Shown one piece after another: positions 34,595 through 43,383 of a DNA stretch of 64,000 nt. The notes under the pieces were generated by a model. It saw only the letters and a list, made by a program, of their open reading frames with translations, was not told where the DNA came from and ran no database searches. The DNA is taken from the NCBI GenBank assembly GCA_963816315.1, contig CAWFJZ010000006.1:1-64000 (forward strand), in the 5' to 3' direction. Source of the stretch: CADEEN01 sp963816315. GTDB lineage: Bacteria > Pseudomonadota > Gammaproteobacteria > Burkholderiales > Burkholderiaceae_C. The translations under genes and the position numbers were made by a program. Positions within the stretch are counted from its first letter, which is position 1, and every line of letters starts with the position of its first letter.

Positions 34595-35764
34595 ATGAGG
34601 TGTTTCGGGCTCGCAAATCCGCTGCGCTGGCTGCTGCTGCCGATGCTGCTCGCGGCCTGCGGCGGCGGTGGATCGTCTGACGCCGAAGCGCCGCCAACGA
34701 GCGGGCCGGGCCGGCTCGAATCGGTGGCGCAGATCAACCGCATCGCCGTGGCCGACATCAGCGCCGCGATCAATGCGCCGGGCAGCAAGACCGCGGGCCT
34801 CGTGCCGCGCTATGACGTCATCAACCAGCGCCTGACCTACCAGACGATCGACGCGCGCGGCAACACGGTCGTGGCCTCGGGGCTGGTCAGCGTGCCGGTC
34901 AAAGCGGCGGGCGCGACCAGCCCGGTGCTCAGCTACCAACACGGCACGATTGAAACGGATGCCGAGGCGCCGACCAACCGCGCCACCGCGGAGGAGCCCG
35001 CGGTCGTGCTGGCCTCGCTGGGCTACATCGTGGTCGCGGCGGACTACGTTGGCTACGGTGCGTCGAAGGGCACGCCGCACCCGTACCTGTTATCGGCGCC
35101 GACTGCGGCGGCCGTGCTCGACCTGCTGACCGCTGCAAAAACATGGCGCTCGAGAAACGGCGTGGCCGACAACGGCCAGCTCTTTCTGATCGGCTACTCC
35201 GAAGGCGGCTACGCCACCGTGGCCGCGCACCGCGCGTTGCAAGCCGCTGGCGGCGCGCCACTGGCGAGCCTCGTTGCCACGGCGCCGGGGGCCGGGCCGT
35301 ACGACATCGGCGTCACGCTCGACGAGTTGCTGCGCCGCGTGCGCGAGGCCAACCCTGTTCTCGGCGCGCTGCTCAGCCCCGGACGGTTGAGCGGGCTGAC
35401 GCCGTTCCAGCGCGCCGCGGTGCGTGAGCTGTTGTTGAAGGAGCTGCTGCCCGACGACGCCGATGTCTCCTTCGACGCCAGCGTGCTCGACAGCTACCTG
35501 GCCGACGACCGCGCGGCCATCGAGCGCCTGGGCAACGTGCACGATTGGGCGCCCGCCGTGCCGGTGCGCCTCTTCCACGGCCGCGACGATCAGACCGTGC
35601 CCTACGTCGTCTCCACGACCACGCTGGCGGCCATGCGCGCGCGCGGCGCCGGCGACGTGACCCTCACCGACTGCACCACCGTGCCGAGCGGCCACCTCGA
35701 GTGCGTGCCGGAGTACCTGTCGATCGCGCTGGCCGATTTTGCGAGACGCGCGCGCGATTTGTAG
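34595..35764 (+). CDS. Lipoprotein alpha/beta-hydrolase (secretory-lipase-like)
   Basis: A 389-residue predicted esterase or lipase. Lipobox LLLPMLLAACGGGGSS, then a hydrolase fold with GYIVVAADYVGYGASKGTPH, the nucleophile elbow LIGYSEGGYATVAAHRAL (GxSxG), the acid LFHGRDDQTVPY and the His in VPSGHLECVPEY. Architecture resembles secretory lipases and peptidase-S9-like esterases. Anchored to a membrane, acting in the periplasm or at the surface. Divergent from the DUF4394 operon. Confidence 0.85.
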   Translation: MRCFGLANPLRWLLLPMLLAACGGGGSSDAEAPPTSGPGRLESVAQINRIAVADISAAINAPGSKTAGLVPRYDVINQRLTYQTIDARGNTVVASGLVSVPVKAAGATSPVLSYQHGTIETDAEAPTNRATAEEPAVVLASLGYIVVAADYVGYGASKGTPHPYLLSAPTAAAVLDLLTAAKTWRSRNGVADNGQLFLIGYSEGGYATVAAHRALQAAGGAPLASLVATAPGAGPYDIGVTLDELLRRVREANPVLGALLSPGRLSGLTPFQRAAVRELLLKELLPDDADVSFDASVLDSYLADDRAAIERLGNVHDWAPAVPVRLFHGRDDQTVPYVVSTTTLAAMRARGAGDVTLTDCTTVPSGHLECVPEYLSIALADFARRARDL

Positions 35765-35804
35765 GCAGGCTCGAATGGTCGCCCACCGCGGCGCGGGCCG
35801 GCAC

Positions 35805-37191
35805 TCAGCGCGGATCGAAGATGCTCGGCGCAAACCGCTCGCCGGCGAGCATGCGGGCGACGCGCGCGCTGCCGCAGAGCGAGGGCAGGAAGCCGACGCC
35901 GTTGCAGCCGAGGTTGTAGAGCAGCCGCGGATGGCGCGGATGGTGCGCCGATGACCCGGACCATCCCGGTCGATGTAGCGCCATCAGCCCGTGCCAGTGG
36001 AAGTCGTAGGGCAGGCCGGCCGGGCGTGACGGCTCGGCGAAGGCAGCGCACCTGGTCGTCCATGAGCGCCGAGCATGTCGCCGGGGAACGGCCCTTCGCG
36101 GGTCGTAGTGCTGCGGGTCGATGCGGTACTCCGGCCCACCCATGCAGGTCAGCGTCACGGTGCCGTCGGGCCGGTCGTAGGTGCGCCGCGTCACGTACAC
36201 GTAGGGCGTCGTGCCGCCGATCGTCGGGTTGCGGATGTAGCTCATGGCCGACGGGCTGCGCAGGCGTTCCTCAACGAACGGCGACCATGAACCCGATCCG
36301 GCTGGCCACCTGCTGGTCCGGATGCAGCGGTGATCGCGCTGACCGGCGGCGTCCTCGATCGACATGGCCGAGGAAGCCGTTCGTGCACAGCACGACGTGC
36401 GCCGGCGGCACCGGTGGCCGCGGCATGGAGCGTCAACGCGGCCTCGCGCACCGCGACGCGCTCGACGTGCGTGCGGTCGGCGTAGCGCAAGCGCTCAGGG
36501 TAGATCCGCTCGAGGTGGCCGAGGACCTGCTGCACCAGCGTGCCGCTGTTGGCGCAGCCTTTGCGCTCCGAGAGCACGGCGCGGTAGCGGTCGTCCGTCG
36601 GTCTCCAACAGCTCGCGCACGTGCGGCTGCGGCACACCGTGTACAGCGCGGCGACTCGGCCGGGATCTCGCGCAGGAACTCGGCGTCTTCCGACACCACA
36701 CAGCTCTCCAGGCGCAGCCCGCCCTGGCGCCGCAGCAGGTTGTTCTTCAGGTGAACCTGCAGGTGGTTGAGGCTGAACATGCCCATGTGGCCCGTGAAGC
36801 GTTCGACGCGCACGGTGGCCCCGGTCTCGGCGACCATGAGGTCGAGCAGGTCATGCGAGTCGTCGAACACGCGCTGGGCCTCGAGCGCCGGCAGGGCGCC
36901 GAACTCGCGCGCGATGGTCGTGCAGCGGGCGCTCGAAGTAGGTCGTCAGCTGCCCGGCGTTCCGCCCGGTCGCGCCGCGAGCGACGCGGTCGCGCTCGAT
37001 CAGCATGACGCGCTTGGACGTCGACGCGCAGCGTGAAGAAGGCCGTCGCAACGCCGGCGATACCGGCGCCGACGATCGCGATGTCCGTGCCGGTGTCCTG
37101 CGAGAGCGGGCGCGGCGGACCGTCGGGCGCGAGCTGGGCGAGCCACGGCGAGCGGTTCGGCTGATCGCTGTACGAGCGCAGAGGGCGGCAT
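35805..37191 (-). CDS. FAD-dependent oxidoreductase (DAO family), severely frameshifted
   Basis: Pieces in all three frames add up to a DAO-type flavoprotein of about 460 residues. N-terminal NRSPWLAQLAPDGPPRPLSQ leads to the dinucleotide site DIAIVGAGIAGVATAFFTL, then LIERDRVARGATGRNAGQLT, VRVERFTGHMGMFSLNHLQV and C-terminal TTPYVYVTRRTYDRPDGTVT and GFLPSLCGSARVARMLAGER. At least six shifts are required (for example near 37185, 37020, 36690, 36600, 36375 and 36060). The enzyme would oxidise an amine or amino acid. Whether this is error or a pseudogene cannot be decided; it abuts the cassette array. Confidence 0.7.
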
Positions 37192-37355
37192 GAGGCGGTG
37201 TTCTCTTGAGGCGCAGGGTAGAAACGAGTGTGCCTGCGCGGTTTTGACGGCGTCAAGAATCACTTTGCCAGCAGCGAGTGCCGCCAGCGTCATCTTCATG
37301 TCCGATTGCGCGTGCCGAAACGGCCAAAGGCGACTTGTCAGGGTGCTGCACTGCT

Positions 37356-37505
37356 TCAACCCCTGCGCAAGGCAACCCAAGCGACCCAAGACATGGCACC
37401 GACGGCAAACGCAATAGCGCCAACACGACAGAGCATTTGCCCACGTCCACTAGGCACTTCAAAGTTGACTTCGAGCGGCACTCTAGATCGGCATGTATCT
37501 CTCAT
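37356..37505 (-). CDS. Possible small membrane peptide in the cassette array
   Basis: A 49-residue frame with one hydrophobic segment (MLCRVGAIAFAVGAMSWVAW) ending ALRRG. It overlaps the end of the 37483-37886 gene in another frame. It may be a real second gene of the cassette or chance; there is no clear ribosome site. Confidence 0.25.
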   Translation of the reverse strand: MRDTCRSRVPLEVNFEVPSGRGQMLCRVGAIAFAVGAMSWVAWVALRRG

Positions 37506-37886
37506 TGACGCGCTCCACAGCCAACCGCTCGACAGGCCACAACTGCAAAAGCCTCTCCACCAATTCGCGAAGTTCCTCAAGTTCCGCGGTGTCTTGAATC
37601 TTTCCTTCCGAGCAGCAACCGCGGCTTGTTAGACGTGATGTGGATCTGAAATTCACCAGCGTTCGCATCTTCGGTGTGAACGTCAACAGCGAGCTTCACC
37701 CCAGATTGCTCGAACCAGGCGAAGCCAACCCCAGTCTTCTTGTTCCGACATGAGGTCGCCATAGCGTTCCCTCAACGCAGGAAGCAGTTGCTTCAGCACG
37801 ACGTTTCCGCCGATGCAGCACTCGTTGATGTACTGCTGGCGGTCGACGACTTCGACACGCTTGACGAAGCTGAGGATGTACGGCAT
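37483..37886 (-). CDS. Cassette-encoded acidic protein of unknown function, two frameshifts
   Basis: About 132 residues in three consecutive frames: MPYILSFVKRVEVVDRQQYI with NECCIGGNVVLKQLLPALRE, then (shift near 37720) WFEQSGVKLAVDVHTEDANA with GEFQIHITSNKPRLLL, then (shift near 37595) DTAELEELRELVERLLQLWP to ERVNERYMPI. The high content of acidic residues, the moderate G+C and the lack of relatives I can name fit a typical cassette gene. It is the last recognisable gene of the array (leftmost). Confidence 0.6.
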
Positions 37887-38191
37887 GTGCGGTCTGAGAC
37901 CGGTCTAGACAGGATGGCTTCGTGAACTCGGTGTGGCCCGTCGCCTGCGACACCGTAGGTTGCGCGCACGATGCGCGCCGCGCTACACGCTTAGAGCGAA
38001 GGCAGCCCCGCGACGCAAAATTTTCTTGAGGTCTCCAAGCCCTCGCATATCGCATATCGGCATGAGCAACCGTCGCACGTCCTTCACGGGTGGCAACCAC
38101 TGAACTCCGTCGCGTTCCCCGTGCGGCAACCGGTATGGTCAGCGCTGCGGCCGCAGAGGAATACGTGCGGCCTCTTGACAGAGAGAAGCCA
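37887..38191. other. Cassette stretch without a recognised gene
   Basis: About 300 bp between the attC-like site at 38192-38264 and the start of the 37483-37886 gene. No convincing reading frame; probably the 5' part of the cassette. Confidence 0.4.
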
Positions 38192-38264
38192 TATCAACGT
38201 TCGACATGAGCGGCGGCAAAAAAGCGAAGCCTTTTTGACGTCCGCTCGACTGGAGGGGTTAAGG
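38192..38264 (-). other. attC-like recombination site C
   Basis: On the minus strand: CCTTAAC, then CCCTCCAGTCGAGCGG, a stem with CAAAAAGGCTTCGCTTTTTTG, then CCGCTCATGTCGAAC and the degenerate core GTTGATA. The inner arms CGAGCGG and CCGCTC pair. It is clearly a copy of sites A and B but has diverged at both ends. Folded single strand is predicted to give the usual attC hairpin. Confidence 0.6.
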
Positions 38265-39257
38265 GCTCAATGGCGCGCTTAGAGAATGGCTCCTTTCGAA
38301 GGTGATCGAACAACCTCGAGAAGAAGTCCTCATCCCTAGCTACTTCAATCAAGGCCTGCGACTTACTCAACGTAGACCACCGCTTCACAACCGTCAAGGC
38401 ATCGGGGTCCCCAAGGTGGTAGACCAAGCTAGTCGAACTAAGGGCTTCTGTCTGAGTTCATTGGCAGTCGAATAGCTTCGAGCGTAAGGTCCTTGGTCTT
38501 GTTATCCGCCACCGGAATCAAGTCAAAGCAACGTTGCGATGCTCCTCGATCCATGTTTGAACTTAGTGTCAGCGACGAATCGGAGCAAGGCCCACGGGAC
38601 ACGCCTCAGCGACTCGACCAAAGCGCTGCCTCAGTAACGCCACCGCCAAGCAGACCTTGTCAACCCTGCCGATCTCGATCTCCAGCTACCTCGTCAAGGC
38701 TGGGGATCGAAATTTCTCCGCCGTTTCATCCGAGATAGCAAGTCGATCGAGCTTTCCGTCTTGCTTCTTTGTCGCGTCCTTGAGCGACTTTGCCGCGCGC
38801 GAGATTTCTCCAATCCGTGAGCTACTTCCTGCAAGAATGACAATCGATTTTGCCGGTCTGAAGCAGGCGTCCGCCGATGTTCAAGCTTCCCATCCGACAA
38901 CAGCGGCAGTAGTCGAGCGTAGTTCTCCGGAGTCGAGTCGAATTCATCCAGGAACAGGATCGGCAGGCGATCGGCCACCTTGAAGTCCCTGACGCTGTCA
39001 ACGGGTGCAGCGAGATCGTCGACGATCGCGGATAGACGACATGTTGAAGGGGACTCGCCTTGACGAGCTCATCCGCAAGGTGTTCGGCGATGCACTCGAC
39101 GAAGTGGAGACTTTCCAGAGCCGGGGCAGCATGCAGAAGAGAGTTCGATGGGCGGCGCCTCGATCTATCCTTGGCGAAGGACCGTATCGATGCAAGAAGA
39201 GTACGGATATCAGCAAGGTGCTGCGCGTCCAAGGTGGCGTAGCCAGGGATTGCCCAC
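38194..39257 (-). CDS. AAA+ ATPase carried in the cassette array, multiply frameshifted
   Basis: Pieces in different frames give an ATPase: P-loop PGSGKS (about 39110), HFVECIAEHLADELVKASP beside it, Walker B RLPILFLDEFDSTPENYARL (about 38930-38960), sensor-1-like KSIVILAGSSSRIGEISRAA (about 38840) and a C-terminal helical part LEIEIGRVDKVCLAVALLRQ. The tail (VYHLGDPDALTVVKRWSTLS ... FSRLFDHLRKEPFSKRAIEP) runs into attC site C. At least five shifts are needed. The GTG at 39257 is a possible start. Cassette genes are usually small, so this is large for a cassette. Function unknown. Confidence 0.6.
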
Positions 39258-39261
39258 GTGC

Positions 39262-39444
39262 TTAGTACGAACTGTTGAGAACGTCAGCGTCCTTGGCAGC
39301 AGCAGCGTCGGCTGGCTTGACTATGGCGTCTTGTATGTCTTTGTGCGCCTGTGCTCGCAAGCTTTCAAAGGTTGGTGCTGCTGGCTTCGGCTTGGCGGGC
39401 GATGACTTCTTGTTCGCCGGGTCGGGGAGCGGGGATTCGGACAT
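39262..39444 (-). CDS. Small Lys/Ala/Pro-rich protein in the array
   Basis: A 60-residue frame, MSESPLPDPANKKSSPAKPK then PAAPTFESLRAQAHKDIQDA, ending KDADVLNSSY, with no cysteine or hydrophobic stretch; low-complexity N-terminus and a short helix. It starts about 28 bp after attC-like site B and ends just before the ATPase gene. Its position right after an attC suggests it is the first gene of that cassette. Confidence 0.5.
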   Translation of the reverse strand: MSESPLPDPANKKSSPAKPKPAAPTFESLRAQAHKDIQDAIVKPADAAAAKDADVLNSSY

Positions 39445-39471
39445 GTGGGGTCTCCAGGTGTGGCTCTTGAG

Positions 39472-39543
39472 CCCGAACGCTCGACGTGAGCGGCGTCAAA
39501 AAGGCGAAGCCCTCTTAACGTCCGCTCGATGGAGGGGTTAGCC
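39472..39543 (-). other. attC-like recombination site B
   Basis: On the minus strand: GGCTAAC (39543-39537), CCCTCC spacer, ATCGAGCGG (39530-39522), a stem with AAGAGGGCTTCGCC, then CCGCTCACGTCGAGC and a degenerate core GTTCGGG (39478-39472). The arm ATCGAGCGG pairs with CCGCTCAC except for one extra base, the kind of unpaired base that sets orientation in attC. Translated in frame it reads NPSIERT ... AAHVER. Confidence 0.7.
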
Positions 39544-39593
39544 GTCATTCTTTGGAACGAACTTCCCCGACGCACGCGAGCCGTGCCGCTGCT

Positions 39594-40046
39594 TCACAGA
39601 CTGCTTGCTCGCGGGACGGGCACGCGCCGGACTGAAACTTCAGGTTGTCTCGACTCAAATGTGCATGCATAAGCGCCGCGCGATTCGGTGATGAGTGGGC
39701 GCCAGCCAGAAGCTTCTATCTGCCTGATTGTCAAATCTGCCAAGACAGGCTCGTGAGCATACTCCGAACTGAGGTCAGCAAGAAGTCGACTCTCGGACAG
39801 CGGGGAAGAGCGGTAGTCATTGGCGTACTCAAACTCGCCTCCACACTCGCTGCAGACCAACATGCGGCAGCCGAACCGGTCTGTGAAGTTGGTCCAGCTC
39901 CGATGGTTGCATTCACCGAAGACCTTCTCGTTGACCAGTTGTTCGTCTGTCGATGCGGGTTCGACCGGAAGGACGCATGGGAAGTTGCCGGAGGTTAGAG
40001 AGTCATGGATGAGACGACGGATGTGATGACGGCTAACGTTCGACAT
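39594..40046 (-). CDS. Cassette-encoded zinc-ribbon-like protein
   Basis: A 150-residue protein. The ATG lies inside the attC-like site A (within CCGCTCATGTCGAAC), so the first residues MSNVSRHH come from the recombination site. A probable zinc ribbon is RMLVCSECGGEFEYANDYR (CxxC; an earlier Cys pair is FPCVLP and FGECNH). Length, orientation and position between sites A and B are as expected for a single-gene cassette. No named family. Confidence 0.65.
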   Translation of the reverse strand: MSNVSRHHIRRLIHDSLTSGNFPCVLPVEPASTDEQLVNEKVFGECNHRSWTNFTDRFGCRMLVCSECGGEFEYANDYRSSPLSESRLLADLSSEYAHEPVLADLTIRQIEASGWRPLITESRGAYACTFESRQPEVSVRRVPVPRASSL

Positions 40047-40132
40047 GAGCGGCATACAACGGCGCGCGCGATGCTGCCGAAGCAGCACAAGGCCACCCGC
40101 CGTTGTATGTCCGCTCGATGGAGGGGTTAGCC
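40031..40132 (-). other. attC-like recombination site A (best preserved)
   Basis: 102 bp. On the minus strand: GGCTAAC (40132-40126), CCCTCC, ATCGAGCGG, then a 12-bp stem arm CATACAACGGCG/CGCCGTTGTATG (40098-40109 with 40053-40064) around a GC-rich loop, then CCGCTCATGTCGAAC and the core GTTAGCC (40037-40031). Outer ends GGCTAAC and GTTAGCC are inverted. The extra G in ATCGAGCGG relative to ATGAGCGG on the other side is an extrahelical base, as in attC sites. Strictly, GTTAGCC departs from GTTRRRY at one base. Confidence 0.75.
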
Positions 40133-40368
40133 GTCACGGTGTTCTTTGCTCCGACAGACAGCGCAGTGTTGGCGACCCCACGAGCTTGCTTTGCTGTGCA
40201 TGCGACGAATGCTACCCACACAGACGCCGGCATGGGCCGTACTCGGCCGATGCCGGCCGTGGCGCAAGAACGAAGCAGCGCAGGCGCTGCGTACTCGCAG
40301 GGCCGGGGCGAACCGACGAGTACTGCCTCTGCTTGAAGTCTTGACCAGTTGCACAGACCGCCGTGCTC

Positions 40369-40618
40369 TTACGCGCGCATGCGCAACGGTGCGCTGGCCG
40401 CCGAAGGACGGACAGCCCGGCACGATGCTGGCCTTTGCTCTGGTCGTGCTTCAACGATTGGTGCGCCGGCCGCCGCAGGACGGATCGGCCCGGCACAGCG
40501 GCTGCGCAAGTTGAGCCTTCCGACGAACCCACTGGCTTCGAAGAACAGCGCATGCGCGAAGAACGGCTGTGCGCTTTGACACCAGTCTCGATCGTGAAGA
40601 ATATGAGACTGCATGTGA
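40369..40618 (-). CDS. Doubtful reading frame in the right-most cassette
   Basis: An 82-residue frame starting MQSHILHDRDWCQSAQPFFA a few bases after a GTTAGCC core. It contains the two halves of an imperfect 37-bp direct repeat (40388-40424 and 40460-40496, 72 bp apart). Composition is odd and no family is recognised. The rest of this cassette to site A contains no better gene. Confidence 0.25.
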
Positions 40619-40760
40619 CGGCTAACTTGCTTGTGAACGGAAGAAAAAAACTGCCGCCTCTGGTCACATGTCTGCAACCGCGCAGCCGCGAAATGGCTAC
40701 ATTGGCGTCGATTAGTGGCGCAGCTCTGACTCGCGGGGATGACCAGGCTGAGAAAAGCAG

Positions 40761-41023
40761 TCATGCATCGAAGTCGGGCCCACGCGCAAGGCGGATCGCG
40801 CCGCGATGCAGCGAATCGCCCGGCACGTCGTTACCGCCCCGCGTGATGCGCAAGCGGCCTGCGTCACGCATCGTCTCGGCTACCTCGCGCACCTGCGGCA
40901 TCATCGCGCGCCACGCGGCTTCATGGCCTTGCAACGCACGCGCAACTTCGGACGGACAGATCGACGAATCCGCAGCGCGTCGCGACAACTGGCGCACGAT
41001 TTCTTGCGCGATGTCGCCGTCGG

Positions 41024-41027
<4 letters not shown>
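40761..41027 (-). CDS. DUF3253 family small protein
   Basis: An 88-residue protein of the DUF3253 family: TDGDIAQEIVRQLSRRAADS, SSICPSEVARALQG, then PQVREVAETMRDAGRLRITR. It looks like a winged-helix-type fold of unknown role. The GTG start (41027) overlaps the glpK stop by four bases, so it is translated with glpK. Confidence 0.85.
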
Positions 41028-42501
<1,474 letters not shown>

Positions 42502-42505
<4 letters not shown>

Positions 42506-43275
42506 CGAGCAGCCTCGCAGGTGATCAGTTGCGCGCCGGCGTCGGACAGCAGCTTGGGAAACGGCGGCGGCGGCGCGGCTTCGGTGAACAGCATATCCAC
42601 CTGCGCCAACTGGCCCACTTCCACCATCGCCGGCCGGTTGAACTTGCTGCTGTCGGCGGCCAGCCAGACCTGGCGCGCGTGTTCGATGATGGCGCGCGAG
42701 ACTTTGACTTCGCGATAGTCGTAGTCGCGCAGCGTGCCGTCGGCCTCGATGCCGGAGATGCCGATCAACGCGATATCGACCTTGAACTGCGAGATGAAAT
42801 CCACCGTCACCTCGCCGACGATGCCGCGGTCGCGCGCGCGCACCACGCCGCCGGCGACGATGACTTCGCAGTCCGGGTTGTCGGACAGGATCGCCGCCAC
42901 GTTCAGGTTGTTGGTGATGATGCGCAGGCCCTTGTGCGTGAGCAGCTCGCGCGCGATGGCTTCGGTCGTCGTGCCGATGTTGATCGACAGCGAGCAGCCG
43001 TTGGGCACGGCCTGCGCCACCGCGCGCGCGATGCGGCTCTTCGCGCCGTCGTTGAGTTGCTGGCGCTGGCGGTAGGCGATGTTCTCCGTCGTCGAGCTCG
43101 GCACGCGCACGCCGCCGTGAAAGCGTGCCAGCAAACCGGCGTCGGCGAGCAGGCGCACGTCGCGGCGCACGGTTTGCAGCGTCACGCCGAAGCGCTCGGC
43201 CAGCGCCTCGACCGAGACCGTGCGCAGGCGGCGCACCTCTTCGACCAGCTCCAATTGGCGAGGGCTGTGATTCAT
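42502..43275 (-). CDS. glpR: GlpR-type DeoR-family repressor of glycerol genes
   Basis: A 257-residue DeoR repressor. N-terminal HTH: RQLELVEEVRRLRTVSVEAL and RFGVTLQTVRRDVRLLADAG; sensor domain with INIGTTTEAIARELLTHKGL and DIALIGISGIEADGTLRDYD, the sugar-phosphate-binding fold. In Pseudomonas and enterics GlpR responds to glycerol 3-phosphate. The divergent position to glpD with repeated CGAA-type half-sites between them supports control of both arms. Its stop overlaps the glpK start. Confidence 0.92.
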
Positions 43276-43289
43276 TGCGTCGCGAATCT

Positions 43290-43352
43290 AAACGAACAAG
43301 TGCGAACGCAGGCTAGGGTTTCTTCTGCTCGTAAACGAAAGTCAAACGAACA
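43290..43352. promoter_or_regulatory. Candidate GlpR half-sites between glpR and glpD
   Basis: AAACGAACA occurs at 43290-43298 and 43344-43352, with related GCGAACG (43302-43308) and AAACGAAAG (43333-43341). All lie in the 108-bp spacer between the divergent glpR and glpD genes. CGAACA is also the core half of the E. coli GlpR site. No clean palindrome is seen, so the exact operator is uncertain. Confidence 0.45.
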
Positions 43353-43383
43353 GAATCGCTCGAAATTGGAAAACAACCTGGAC

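Larger units (their letters stand above)
37192..40760 (-). mobile_element. Integron-like gene-cassette array without visible integrase (CALIN-like)
   Basis: This 3.6-kb stretch is clearly lower in G+C (about 50-55%) than its flanks. It holds three attC-like sites in one orientation, each followed on the minus strand by a small gene or gene group. The array runs right to left. Left boundary: upstream of the FAD oxidoreductase start. Right boundary: end of the DUF3253 gene, with a lone GGCTAAC (40620-40626) that may be the array end. No tyrosine recombinase IntI is visible, so it would be a cluster of attC sites lacking an integrase, or a remnant. Confidence 0.7.

Noticed and set aside
35805..37191. 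FAD oxidoreductase as a cassette gene
   Set aside because: High G+C, a size of about 1.4 kb and no attC on its left side; it belongs to the chromosomal background.
37636..37646. GTCTAAC on the minus strand near 37640, a perfect RYYYAAC attC end
   Set aside because: It is inside the coding region of the 37483-37886 gene and has no paired arm, so it is not a recombination site.
42529..43383. N-terminal extension of GlpD through glpR on the opposite strand
   Set aside because: The extension overlaps the whole glpR gene antisense and has no FAD-related sequence; the GTG at 43384 gives a normal GlpD length.
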